Of a DNA stretch of 48,186 nucleotides, positions 1-8,174 are shown piece after piece. Both the position numbers and the translations under genes were made by a program. How positions within the stretch are numbered: position 1 is the first letter of the stretch; every line of letters begins with the position of its first letter. This DNA is from Trueperaceae bacterium (lineage in GTDB: Bacteria > Deinococcota > Deinococci > Deinococcales > Trueperaceae), in assembly GCA_011389865.1 (NCBI GenBank), contig JAABTL010000021.1:1-48186 (forward strand). Direction: 5' to 3'. A model generated the notes under the pieces. That model was not told the DNA's origin and made no database searches. It saw only the letters and a program-made list of their open reading frames with translations.

Positions 1-2
1 TG

Positions 3-131
3 GCGGCGGAGCCGCAGGTGGAGGCTGACGTTCGGGCGCGCGTCCTCGACGCGCTGAACGCCAAGGCCGGCGGCAAGCACGCGACGGTCGACGCGGTCGC
101 AGAAGAGGTGGACCTGACCATCGAGGCCTGA
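3..131 (+). CDS. C-terminal fragment of an unidentified protein
   Basis: An open frame enters from the left edge and ends at TGA 129-131. It encodes about 42 residues ending in EEVDLTIEA, Ala/Glu/Asp-rich with some Lys and His. Base use resembles the neighbouring genes, so it looks like the end of a real gene cut by the window. I do not recognise the family. The next start codon lies 124 bp downstream behind its own -10 element, so this gene is probably a separate transcription unit. Confidence 0.5.
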   Translation, partial: AAEPQVEADVRARVLDALNAKAGGKHATVDAVAEEVDLTIEA

Positions 132-244
132 CCGTGGTGCGGCGCGGCGCGACCCGTCCGCGCGGTCCGCGCGCCCGGATCGGTCGGAGCGGACGTCGTC
201 ATGGCCCGGTCGCCCAATGGCGGTGGCGGGTGGTGGTCCCGCGA

Positions 245-250
245 TAGCCT
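245..250 (+). promoter_or_regulatory. Leaderless-type -10 element (TAGCCT) of the DapA-family gene
   Basis: TAGCCT fits TANNNT and is followed by 5 nt and then ATG at 256. Transcription would start at or next to the start codon. The GGAG just before the ATG is only 1 nt away, too close to serve as a Shine-Dalgarno site. Confidence 0.5.
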
Positions 251-255
251 GGAGC

Positions 256-1215
256 ATGCCACACCACGACGCGTTCTGGGGCGTTCACCCGATCGTGCCC
301 ACGCCGTTCCACGACGACGGCTCCGTCGACCTCGACAGCGTGCGCCGCATGGTCGACGCCATGGTCGCCACGGGCGTCCAAGGCATGGCGTTGCTCGGGT
401 TCATGGGTGAGTCGCACAAGCTCATGGCCGCGGAGCGCCGAGAGGTGCTGCGCGCCGCCGTCGAGCGATCCGCCGGTCGGCTGACCATCTGGGTGGGGGT
501 CAGGGGGCTGGGGACCGCGGCCTGCGTCGAGCAGGCGCAGGAGGCGGAGGCCCTCGGCGCCGACGCGATCTTCGTGGCGCCGATCCCGCCGCAGTCCGAC
601 GCCGCCCTCGAGCGCCACTACCGCGAGGTGGCCGCCAGCACGTCGCTGCCGATGGCGCTGCACGACTACCCGGCCTCCTTCGGCATCAGCCTCGGCGTCG
701 ACCTCATCGGGCGCCTCGCACGCGACGGCGTCGCGCCCTACATCAAGGCCGAGGACCCGCCGGTCATCGGCAAGCAGCGGCGCGTGCTCGCCGCCGCCGG
801 TGGGCGCATCGGGGTCTTCGGCGGGCTGGGTGGCGCGTGGCTCTTCGAAGAGCTCGAGGCCGGCGCGGCCGGCGTCATGACCGGCCTGGCGTTCCCGGAG
901 GTGCTGCTGGAGATCGTCGCGCGCTTCGCCGCCGGTGACCGCGCGGGCGCCGCCGCCGTGTTCGATCGCGCGCTCCCCGTCATCCGCTACGAGTTCCAGC
1001 CCGGTATCGGCGTGGCGCTGCGCAAGCACGTGTTCCGGCGCCGCGGCATCTTCGCGGGGGAGCACGTTCGCGCCCCCGCACCGGCGGTGGACGAGGCCAC
1101 GCTGGCCGGCTTCGAGGCGGTCGTCGAGCGTTGCGGCTTGCGGATCGACGCGCCCGGGTGGACGCGCCCGCCGGTGGAGGGCCCGGTGCCGCCGAGCAGA
1201 CCGCCCCGTGGCTGA
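256..1215 (+). CDS. Dihydrodipicolinate synthase (DapA) family protein
   Basis: This 319-residue protein has the layout of class I pyruvate-type aldolases/lyases (DapA/NanA superfamily). It begins with HPIVPTPF and has a GESHKL segment near residue 51 in place of the usual GTTGE(F/H). A likely Schiff-base Lys164 sits in the sequence YIKAEDPP, and Tyr138 lies in HDYPASFG. The (beta/alpha)8 barrel should cover about residues 5-295, followed by a Pro-rich tail. I chose ATG 256 over an in-frame ATG at 217 because HPIVPTPF then lies at the normal distance and a -10 element sits just upstream. The changed GTTGE motif and the lack of lysine genes nearby argue against true DapA, so the substrate (another 2-keto acid or sugar acid) is unknown. 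Confidence 0.8.
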   Translation: MPHHDAFWGVHPIVPTPFHDDGSVDLDSVRRMVDAMVATGVQGMALLGFMGESHKLMAAERREVLRAAVERSAGRLTIWVGVRGLGTAACVEQAQEAEALGADAIFVAPIPPQSDAALERHYREVAASTSLPMALHDYPASFGISLGVDLIGRLARDGVAPYIKAEDPPVIGKQRRVLAAAGGRIGVFGGLGGAWLFEELEAGAAGVMTGLAFPEVLLEIVARFAAGDRAGAAAVFDRALPVIRYEFQPGIGVALRKHVFRRRGIFAGEHVRAPAPAVDEATLAGFEAVVERCGLRIDAPGWTRPPVEGPVPPSRPPRG

Positions 1216-1308
1216 CGGCCGGCGCAGCGTCGCGCGCCCGCGAGGGCGTGTGCCCGGCGCAGGCTCGTGACGGCGTTCACCGATCGCACGTTCCCGATGG
1301 CGTCGTGC

Positions 1309-1314
1309 CAGAAT
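1309..1314 (+). promoter_or_regulatory. Possible -10 element (CAGAAT) of korA
   Basis: CAGAAT is one base off TANNNT and lies 8 nt before the korA ATG, the spacing seen at other leaderless starts here. No convincing -35 is visible and a GGGG tract at 1316-1319 is too close to act as a normal ribosome site. This is a weak call. Confidence 0.25.
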
Positions 1315-1322
1315 CGGGGATC

Positions 1323-3158
1323 ATGACTTTGGCGCCCACGGAAGTCCCGCCCGAGCCACCAACCCCCGTGTTCGACCCCCACGTGAACGACTTCTCGCTG
1401 GTGGTCGCCACCGCCAACGGCACCGGCTCGCAGACCGCCAACCTCACCTTGATGCGGTCGTTCTTCCGTATGGGCGTGCCGGTGAACGGCAAGAACGTGT
1501 TCCCGTCGAACATCCAGGGCCTGCCGACCTGGTTCCACATCCGGGTCAGCAAGGACGGTTACCTCGGTCGCAAGGAGAGCGACCTCCTCGTCGCCTTCAA
1601 CCCGGCGACGGTGGACGCCGACCTGCGCGCGCTCCCGGCGGGCGGCGCCGCCGTCGTGCGCGACGACCTGCACCCGTCGGTCGCCCGCGACGACATCACC
1701 GTCTACGCGGTGCCGGTCAAGCGGATCCTCGAGGTCAGCGACGCCAAGGGCAAGGTGCGCGACTACCTCGGCAACATGGCCTACGTCGGCGCGTTGGCGT
1801 GGCTCTTGGGCGTCCCGCTCGAGGTCGTCGAGCATGCGCTGAGCGTGCAGTTCGGCGGGCGCCGCAAGCTGGTCGACCCGAACATGCTGATCGTCCGCGC
1901 GGCGCACGCTTGGGCCGTCGCGAACCTCGAGAAGCGCGACCCCTTCCGCGTCGTGCCGATGGACCTCACGCGCGACCTGCTGCTCATGACGGGCAACGAG
2001 GCCGGGGCGTTGGGCAGCGTCTTCGGCGGGGTCAGCGTGGTGGCGTGGTACCCGATCACGCCGTCGACCTCCTTCGTCGACGCCCTGCGAGACTTCCTGC
2101 CGCAGCTGCGCCCGCCGCACGATGGCGAGCGGAGCTACGCCATCGTGCAGGCCGAAGACGAGTTGGCGGCCGCCGGCATGGTCATCGGGGCCGGCTTCGC
2201 CGGCGCCCGGGCGCTGACGGCGACGAGCGGACCGGGCATCTCGCTGATGGCGGAGTTCACGGGGTTGGCCTACTACGCCGAGGTGCCGGCCGTGATCTGG
2301 GACGTGCAGCGGGTGGGGCCGAGCACGGGCATGCCCACGCGCACGAGCCAGGGCGACCTGGCGTTCACCTACACCCTGGGGCACGGCGACACCGCGCACC
2401 CGGTCCTGCTGCCGTCGTCGATCGAGGAGTGCTTCGAGTTCGGCTGGCGGGCGTTCGATCTGGCCGACGAGTTGCAGACGCCGGTGTTCGTCCTCAGCGA
2501 CCTCGACCTGGGCATGAACACCTGGATGGGCGAGCGCTTCGCCTACCCGGAGGGGCCGCTGCGCCGCGGCAAGGTGTTGTCGGCCGAAGACGTCGAGGAG
2601 CGAGGCTTCGCGCGCTACGCCGACCTCGACGGCGACGGCATCGGCTGGCGCACCCTGCCGGGCAACCCGCACCCGCGCGGCGCGTACTTCGCCCGTGGCA
2701 CCGGCCACAACGCCGCGGCCGTGTACAGCGAGCGGTCGGACGACTGGGTCGAGAACATGGAGCGCCTCGCGCGCAAGCGCGAGACCGTCCGCCTGACGGT
2801 GCCGGCACCCGTCGTCGACCGGCGGCCGGGCGCGCGCGTCGGGGTGATCGCGTTCGGCACCACCCGCTACGCGCTGGCCGAGGCCCGCGACCGCATGGCG
2901 GCGCGCGGGCAGCAGGTCTCGTCGCTGCGGCTCAAGGCCCTGCCTCCCAGCGACGCCGTGCGCGCGTTCATCGAGGAGCACGACGTCACCGTGGTGCTGG
3001 AGATGAACCACGACGCCCAGCTGTTCGGCATCCTGGCGGCCGCCTGCCCCGACCTCGCCCCACGCCTGCGGAGCATCGCGTACCTCGACGGGGTGCCGTT
3101 CACCGCCGGCTTCATCGACGATCGCCTGCAGCCGTTCCTGGCCGCCGAGGAGGCCTGA
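1323..3158 (+). CDS. korA: 2-oxoacid:ferredoxin oxidoreductase, fused gamma-alpha subunit (KorA)
   Basis: This 611-residue subunit oxidatively decarboxylates a 2-oxoacid, probably 2-oxoglutarate, together with KorB, forming acyl-CoA and reduced ferredoxin. The N-terminal gamma domain (about 25-200) begins with ANGTGSQTANLTLMR. The alpha pyrimidine-binding domain starts near residue 223 and carries YPITPST and later TATSGPGISLM. A C-terminal domain follows with VGVIAFGTT. The gamma-alpha fusion is typical of two-subunit KorAB enzymes. ATG 1323 is the only start that fits the domain; longer in-frame starts add a low-complexity Arg/Ala/Gly-rich extension. The stop is one base before the korB GTG, so the two are cotranscribed. 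Pyruvate or another oxoacid as substrate cannot be excluded. Confidence 0.92.
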   Translation: MTLAPTEVPPEPPTPVFDPHVNDFSLVVATANGTGSQTANLTLMRSFFRMGVPVNGKNVFPSNIQGLPTWFHIRVSKDGYLGRKESDLLVAFNPATVDADLRALPAGGAAVVRDDLHPSVARDDITVYAVPVKRILEVSDAKGKVRDYLGNMAYVGALAWLLGVPLEVVEHALSVQFGGRRKLVDPNMLIVRAAHAWAVANLEKRDPFRVVPMDLTRDLLLMTGNEAGALGSVFGGVSVVAWYPITPSTSFVDALRDFLPQLRPPHDGERSYAIVQAEDELAAAGMVIGAGFAGARALTATSGPGISLMAEFTGLAYYAEVPAVIWDVQRVGPSTGMPTRTSQGDLAFTYTLGHGDTAHPVLLPSSIEECFEFGWRAFDLADELQTPVFVLSDLDLGMNTWMGERFAYPEGPLRRGKVLSAEDVEERGFARYADLDGDGIGWRTLPGNPHPRGAYFARGTGHNAAAVYSERSDDWVENMERLARKRETVRLTVPAPVVDRRPGARVGVIAFGTTRYALAEARDRMAARGQQVSSLRLKALPPSDAVRAFIEEHDVTVVLEMNHDAQLFGILAAACPDLAPRLRSIAYLDGVPFTAGFIDDRLQPFLAAEEA

Positions 3159-3159
3159 C

Positions 3160-4197
3160 GTGGACCGTTCCCAAGCCATCCGCGCCACCAACGCCATCGG
3201 CCTCACCAAGACCGAGTACGGTGGCAGCCCCAGCACGCTGTGCAAGGGGTGCGGGCACAACTCGATCGCCAACCAGATCCAGCAGGTCGCCTACGACCTG
3301 GCGCTGCGGCCGCACGAGGTCCTCAAGCTCAGCGGGATCGGCTGCTCGAGCAAGTCGCCCGCCTACTTCCTCGGCATGTCGCACGGCTTCAACTCGCTCC
3401 ACGGCCGGATGCCCGCCGTCGCCACCGGCGCCCTGCTCGGCAACCACCACCTGCGCGGCATCGGCGTGTCGGGCGACGGCGACACCGGCTCGATCGGTTT
3501 CGGCCAGTTCAAGCACATGGTCCGCCGCAACGTCCGGATGGTCTACCTCGTCGAGAACAACGGCGTGTACGGCCTGACCAAGGGCCAGTTCTCGGTCACC
3601 GCCGACGAGGGGCAGGAGCTGAAGTACGCGGGCCTGAACGACTTCCCCGCCGTCGACCTGTGCCTGGAGGCGATCGGGGCCGGCTGCGGCTTCGTGGCGC
3701 GCTCCTTCGCCGGCAACGCCAAGCAGGTGCGGGAACTGCTCAAGGCGGCCCTGGCGCACCGCGGCACCGCCTTCATCGACGTCATCAGCCCCTGCGTCGC
3801 GTTCAACAACGAGGACAGCAGCCGCAAGAGCTACGCCTACGGCCGCGACCACGAGCAGGCGATCCAGGAGATCGGCTGGGTGCCGCAGCAGGACGAGATC
3901 GTCATCGAGCCGACCGAGCCCGGCGAGGTCCGGGTGGTGCCGCTGCACGACGGGTCCCGCCTGCAACTGCAGCACCTGGAGGAGGACTACGACCCGACCG
4001 ACCGCCGCTCCGCCGTCGACCGGCTGCTGCGGGCGGAGGCCTCGGGCGAGTTCCTGACGGGGCTGCTCTACTACGACCCGTCGCGCCGCGGCCTCGCCGA
4101 GACGCTCGGGCTGGGCGCGCGCACCCTTGCAGCGATGCCCGACGCCCGGCTGCGCCCGCCGCCGGAGGCGCTGGCCGACATGCTGCAGCGCTTCTGA
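3160..4197 (+). CDS. korB: 2-oxoacid:ferredoxin oxidoreductase, beta subunit (KorB)
   Basis: This 345-residue protein is the thiamine diphosphate and [4Fe-4S] subunit partnering KorA. Cluster ligands are visible as Cys28 and Cys31 (CKGCGH), Cys62 (IGCSSK) and Cys212 (SPCVAFNN). The ThDP-binding motif runs from GDGD (105-108) to Asn133-Asn134. The reading starts with GTG one base after the korA stop, so translation is probably coupled. The length matches KorB proteins of two-subunit enzymes. No ferredoxin gene is visible next to the pair, so the electron carrier must be encoded elsewhere. Confidence 0.93.
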   Translation: MDRSQAIRATNAIGLTKTEYGGSPSTLCKGCGHNSIANQIQQVAYDLALRPHEVLKLSGIGCSSKSPAYFLGMSHGFNSLHGRMPAVATGALLGNHHLRGIGVSGDGDTGSIGFGQFKHMVRRNVRMVYLVENNGVYGLTKGQFSVTADEGQELKYAGLNDFPAVDLCLEAIGAGCGFVARSFAGNAKQVRELLKAALAHRGTAFIDVISPCVAFNNEDSSRKSYAYGRDHEQAIQEIGWVPQQDEIVIEPTEPGEVRVVPLHDGSRLQLQHLEEDYDPTDRRSAVDRLLRAEASGEFLTGLLYYDPSRRGLAETLGLGARTLAAMPDARLRPPPEALADMLQRF

Positions 4198-4201
4198 CGC
4201 G

Positions 4202-5323
4202 ATGCGCCTGGGTGCCGTCCCGGAGACGCCCATCGAATGGCTGGCGCTGCGCCTGGGCCGCATCCCGACGCCGCTGGTCGACACCCACCTGGCGTTCGCC
4301 TTCGCGCGGACGCTGATGGTGGCGGTGCGGTTGGGTGTCTTCGAGGCGCTCGTCGATGCCGACCGCACGCCCGGCGAGGTCGCTCGCCGCTGCGGCACCT
4401 CGGTCGCCCCGACGGCCCGCCTGCTGCACGCCCTCGTCGGCATGGGCTACCTCCGCCCCGGGCGCGCCGCCGATCGCGTCGGCCTCACGCGCGGCAGCCG
4501 CCGCTGGCTGACCCGCGGCTCGCCCGACGAGGTGCTCGACAAGGTGCTCTTCGGCTTCGACGAGTGGCGCTTCGTCGAGGGGTACGAGGCCTACGTCCGG
4601 GGTGGGCGCGCCATCGACATGCACGACTTGCTGGGCCGCGAGCCGTTGGACCCGCCCGGCGGCTCGCCGCGGCCCGCTCCGGCGACCGACGGATCACCGA
4701 CCCCTACGGCCTGGGTCCGCTACCAGCGCGGTCTGCGGGCGGTCGCCGGCGTCTCCGCGGCGGAGGTCGCGCGCCGGACGCCGGTCCCCCGCGGCGCACG
4801 GCGCATGCTCGACATCGGCGGCGCGCACGGCCGCTTCGCCGCCGCCATCCTCCGGCGGCACCCGCGGCTGACGGCCGAGGTGCTCGAGTTGGCGCCGGCG
4901 GTGGCTGCCTCCGCCGACCTCCTGGCCGGCGAGGGGATGGGCGACCGGCTGCGGCACCGCGTCGGCGACGCGCTGCTCGAACCGCTGGGCGAGGGCGACG
5001 TCGACGTCGTCTTCGCCTCGCAGTTCAACCACCACCTGGACGACGAGGCCAACCGCAGGCTCGCCCGCCGCGTCGCGACCGCGCTGCGACCGGGCGGCGT
5101 GTACGTGATCCAGGACCTGGCGCGCCCGTCGGACGCGCGCGAGGCGCGCCGCGCGCGTCTCGGGGCGCTGCTCGACCTGTACTTCGGCGCCACCAGCGAC
5201 GCCGGCACCTACACCGTCGCGAGCATGCGCCGGTGGCAGACGGAGGCGGGCCTGAGGCCGCTCGCGACGCGCTGGCTGCGGACGCTGCCGGGGCTCGTGC
5301 AGCAGGCGGCCGTCCGGCCCTAG
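4202..5323 (+). CDS. SAM-dependent methyltransferase, O-methyltransferase-like
   Basis: This 373-residue protein has an N-terminal winged-helix, dimerisation-like region (about 25-105), as in plant-type and antibiotic O-methyltransferases. A Rossmann-fold methyltransferase domain follows. Its SAM motif I, LDIGGAHG, is at about 203-210 and an acidic residue follows in VLELAP. A second motif reads GDVDVVFASQFNHHL near 268-282. A Pro-rich linker lies around 150-165. ATG 4202 is 4 nt after the korB stop, so it is probably expressed with korAB. The acceptor is unknown. Its TAG stop lies inside the 21-bp CTAG repeat. Confidence 0.8.
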   Translation: MRLGAVPETPIEWLALRLGRIPTPLVDTHLAFAFARTLMVAVRLGVFEALVDADRTPGEVARRCGTSVAPTARLLHALVGMGYLRPGRAADRVGLTRGSRRWLTRGSPDEVLDKVLFGFDEWRFVEGYEAYVRGGRAIDMHDLLGREPLDPPGGSPRPAPATDGSPTPTAWVRYQRGLRAVAGVSAAEVARRTPVPRGARRMLDIGGAHGRFAAAILRRHPRLTAEVLELAPAVAASADLLAGEGMGDRLRHRVGDALLEPLGEGDVDVVFASQFNHHLDDEANRRLARRVATALRPGGVYVIQDLARPSDAREARRARLGALLDLYFGATSDAGTYTVASMRRWQTEAGLRPLATRWLRTLPGLVQQAAVRP

Positions 5324-5382
5324 GCCCTCGGACCTAGACGCTAGGCCATCGGCCCTAGGCCCTAGGTCCTCGGCCCTAGGCC
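5320..5382. repeat. Three 21-bp tandem repeats with six evenly spaced CTAG cores
   Basis: The units are 5320-5340, 5341-5361 and 5362-5382. Each starts with CTAGG and has a second CTAG 14 bp later, so CTAG occurs at 5320, 5334, 5341, 5355, 5362 and 5376 with 14/7/14/7/14 spacing. The first CTAG contains the TAG stop of the methyltransferase and the last contains the TAG stop of the convergent SulP gene. The sequence is rich in GGCC/CCTAGG partial palindromes and could act as a bidirectional terminator. Confidence 0.85.
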
Positions 5383-6893
5383 CCGCGCAGCGGCCGCTGC
5401 GCGTAACGCTCGAGTCGTTGGCTCGTCCGCGGGTCGCCGCCGGTGATCTCCAGCGTGACCCCGACCTCCGCCGCCTCGGCGCGCAGGCGCGCGAGGACGA
5501 GCGCCGCGTCGACGTCGACGTGCGGGACGCGGGTGAGGTCGATCACCCAGCGCTCCACCTGGCGGTGGCGGTGCCAGCTCGCGTGCACCTCGTCCTCGAG
5601 GTGCGCGGCGTTGGCGAACCACAGGTTCCCGTCGACCCGGATCCGTCCCTGGCTGTCGTCGACCTCGGTGTCCAGCTGCAAGCGGCCCTCGCGGGCGAGG
5701 TGGAGGACCATCGACAGGACGACGCCCACGAGCACGGCGACGTCGACGCGCGGCTCGAACACCAGCACCAGGGCGGCGGTGGCCCAGGCGGTCGTGGTCT
5801 GCATGCGCCCGAAGCGCCATAGGTCGGCGACCGGGCCGATGCGCACGAGGTCGGTGATCGCGCTGAGGACGACCGCGGCCAGCACCGCCCGCGGGAGCCC
5901 CGCGAGCAGCGCCGCGGCCGGCGTCAGGGCCAGGACCGTCAACCCGGTGATCACGGCGCCGGCGCGCGTCACCGCGCCGAGCCGGTGGTGCAGGGCCGAG
6001 CGCGAGAACGAGGCGCCGACGGGCATGCCGCCGGTGACGCCGGTCGCCAGGTTCGCCAGGCCCTGGCCGATCAGCTCCCTGCTCGGGTCCCAGCGGGTGC
6101 CGCTGTGGCCGTAGCGGCGCGCGATGGCCGTGGGTTCGGCGAACCCGACGACCGCGATGACGACGGCACCGATGGCGAGATCGGGCAGCAGGTGCCAGGG
6201 CAGCGCGAGGTCGAGTCGCGGCCAGGCGCTCGGGAACGCACCGACGACGGGACCCAGCGCCCCCGGGAACAGGCCCGACACGGCGGTGACCACGGCCGCG
6301 AGCAGCAGGACGGTGGGCACGCGCGGCCCGAGCCGGCTGCCGGCGCGCAGGATCAGGTACGCGAGGACGGTCGTGGCGATGGCGCCGACCGACCAGTCCT
6401 CCGGGCGTGAGAGGGCCCGAGCGGCCGCGACCAGGAGGCGCCCCTCGCCGCTGCCCGACCCTAGGGCGGCGGGCACCTGCGAGGCGGCGATGAGGACGCC
6501 GGCCCCTAGCGTGAAGCCGCGCAGCACGGGACCGGACATCGCGTAGGCCAGGCCGCCGACCCGCCACGCGCCGAGCACGATGCGCACGACGCCGACCATC
6601 AGGGCCAGGAGCGCGGCCGCGGCCGCGTAGGTGGCCGTGCCCGTCGCGAGCAGCGGTGAGAGGACGGCGAACACGAGCACGGCGGACATCGCCGTGGGGC
6701 CCGTCTGCAGCGCGGGGCTGGAGGCGAAGGCGGCGGCCGCCAGGGGCGCGACCGCGGCGGCGATCAGTCCGTGGACGGCCGGCAGGCCCGCGAGTTGGGC
6801 GTAGGCGAGCGCCTGCGGGACCACGACCAGGGCCACGCTGACCCCGGCGAACAGGTCGGCGAGCGGCACGTGGGGGAGGCTCGGTCGCGGCAC
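5376..6893 (-). CDS. SulP family anion transporter with C-terminal STAS domain
   Basis: This 505-residue inner-membrane protein is predicted to carry sulfate, bicarbonate or a similar anion. The N-terminal region shows the SulP signature (ALVVVPQALAYAQLAG, then TGPTAMSAVLVF), followed by many hydrophobic segments to about residue 400. A STAS domain covers about 405-500. In its phosphorylation-loop region (RVPHVDVDAAL) the usual Ser/Thr is not obvious. I start at GTG 6893 because it places the signature at the normal distance and a TACCAT lies just upstream; longer in-frame starts run into the divergent MFS gene. The substrate cannot be read from sequence. Confidence 0.88.
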   Translation of the reverse strand: MPRPSLPHVPLADLFAGVSVALVVVPQALAYAQLAGLPAVHGLIAAAVAPLAAAAFASSPALQTGPTAMSAVLVFAVLSPLLATGTATYAAAAALLALMVGVVRIVLGAWRVGGLAYAMSGPVLRGFTLGAGVLIAASQVPAALGSGSGEGRLLVAAARALSRPEDWSVGAIATTVLAYLILRAGSRLGPRVPTVLLLAAVVTAVSGLFPGALGPVVGAFPSAWPRLDLALPWHLLPDLAIGAVVIAVVGFAEPTAIARRYGHSGTRWDPSRELIGQGLANLATGVTGGMPVGASFSRSALHHRLGAVTRAGAVITGLTVLALTPAAALLAGLPRAVLAAVVLSAITDLVRIGPVADLWRFGRMQTTTAWATAALVLVFEPRVDVAVLVGVVLSMVLHLAREGRLQLDTEVDDSQGRIRVDGNLWFANAAHLEDEVHASWHRHRQVERWVIDLTRVPHVDVDAALVLARLRAEAAEVGVTLEITGGDPRTSQRLERYAQRPLRGA

Positions 6894-6903
6894 GTTCCGT
6901 GCG

Positions 6904-6909
6904 ATGGTA
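6904..6909 (-). promoter_or_regulatory. -10 element (TACCAT) of the SulP gene
   Basis: On the minus strand TACCAT lies 10 nt before GTG 6893, giving a leader of only a few nucleotides. It shares a 57-bp divergent intergenic region with the MFS promoter. Confidence 0.4.
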
Positions 6910-6937
6910 CACCCGTCGGGCGGCGAGTTTCGGGCGG

Positions 6938-6943
6938 TAGGCT
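6938..6943 (+). promoter_or_regulatory. Leaderless-type -10 element (TAGGCT) of the MFS gene
   Basis: TAGGCT is followed by 7 nt and then ATG 6951. There is no room for a ribosome-binding site, so a leaderless transcript is expected. Confidence 0.5.
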
Positions 6944-6950
6944 CTGCGGG

Positions 6951-8174
6951 ATGTGGCGCTCGGTGTTCGTCCCCACCGTGGCCCTGGCGTTCGCCGAGGG
7001 GCTGCTCGTGCCCGTCCTGCCGCTGTTCGTCGCCTCGTTGGGGGTGCCGTTCTGGTGGGTCGGCCTGGTGCTGGCGGGCGAGGCGATCGGCATGCTGGTC
7101 GGCGACCTGCCCGCGGGCACGCTGTTGCGCCGCGTCGACCGCAAGCTGGCGATGCTGGTCGGCATCGCGCTGCTCGGGGTCGCGGCCCTCGGCGCGGCCT
7201 TCGTGGACGCCGTGGTCGCGGTCTTCTTGCTCCGCGTCCTCGCGGGCCTCGGGGCCGCCCTGTGGGGCATCTCGCGCCACGCCTTCCTGGCGGACGCCGT
7301 GCCGCTGCACCGCCGAGGGCGCATGATCGCCGCGTTCGGCGGCGCCCAGCGCATCGGCAGTCTGGCCGGTCCCGCCGTCGGCGGGGTGGTCGCCGCGGTC
7401 TTCGGCTTCTCGGCCCCCTTCCTGCTGTACGCGTCGGTCGCCGGGCTGACGCTCGCGTACTGCTGGCGGTACCTCGAGTCTGCGCCACCGGCGGGTCGCC
7501 GGGTCGCGCGTGCGCGTGCGCGCGTGCCCGTGCTCGTCGCCGCGGCCCCGGAAGCCGACCGCGAGGCGGACCGCGAGGCCGCGTCACCGTGGGCCAGCGT
7601 GTGGGCGCTCGGCGGGCGGCGCCTCGGCGCGGCTGCCGCCGGGGTCCTCATGGCGCAGGCGATCCGGGCGGGGCGGAGGATCGTCATCCCCCTCTACGCG
7701 TCGACGGTGCTCGGGCTCGACGTGGAGCAGGTCGGTTGGGTCGTGTCGCTGGCGGCGGCGTTCGACGTCGTCCTGTTCCCGCTCGCCGGCTGGGTGATGG
7801 ACCGCTTCGGGCGCAAGCACGCGATCGTGCCGAGCTTCGCCCTGCAGGCCGTCGGGATGGCCCTGGTGCCCGTGACCGCGGGGTTCGCCGGCCTGGCCGC
7901 GGCCGCGTCGCTCATCGGGGTGGGCAACGGCCTGGGCGCGGGCACGATGATGACCGTCGGCGCCGACCTGGCCCCGCAGGACGCGGTCGGGGAGTTCCTC
8001 GGCGCCTGGCGCCTGGTGGGCGACGGCGGTGCGATGGGCGGGCCCGTGCTGGTGGGTGCATTGGCCGACGCGTGGGGGCTCGCGTTCGCGACGGTGGCCG
8101 TCGCCGCGGTGGGCGCCGGCGCAGCGCTCACCTTCGCCTACGGGGTGCCGGAGACCGTCCGGCGTGGTTCGTGA
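6951..8174 (+). CDS. MFS transporter
   Basis: This 407-residue protein has about twelve hydrophobic segments in two halves joined by an Arg/Ala-rich cytoplasmic linker (about 180-215). The loop after segment 2 has GDLPAGTLLRRVDRK and the equivalent loop of the second half has AGWVMDRFGRKHAIV, both matching the MFS GxxxDRxGRK motif. The family suggests a proton-driven exporter of small molecules or drugs; the substrate is unknown. ATG 6951 follows a leaderless-type -10 and lies divergent from the SulP gene. Its 3' end overlaps the convergent SprT-like gene by 37 bp. Confidence 0.88.
   Translation: MWRSVFVPTVALAFAEGLLVPVLPLFVASLGVPFWWVGLVLAGEAIGMLVGDLPAGTLLRRVDRKLAMLVGIALLGVAALGAAFVDAVVAVFLLRVLAGLGAALWGISRHAFLADAVPLHRRGRMIAAFGGAQRIGSLAGPAVGGVVAAVFGFSAPFLLYASVAGLTLAYCWRYLESAPPAGRRVARARARVPVLVAAAPEADREADREAASPWASVWALGGRRLGAAAAGVLMAQAIRAGRRIVIPLYASTVLGLDVEQVGWVVSLAAAFDVVLFPLAGWVMDRFGRKHAIVPSFALQAVGMALVPVTAGFAGLAAAASLIGVGNGLGAGTMMTVGADLAPQDAVGEFLGAWRLVGDGGAMGGPVLVGALADAWGLAFATVAVAAVGAGAALTFAYGVPETVRRGS

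Noticed and set aside
987-3272. A 761-codon open frame antisense to korA
   Set aside because: The korA frame on the other strand has full family motifs; the antisense product is GC-driven His/Arg/Gly-rich text without domains.
5415-6893. Several plus-strand frames opposite the SulP gene
   Set aside because: They are shadows of the transporter, whose hydrophobic pattern and STAS domain are clear.
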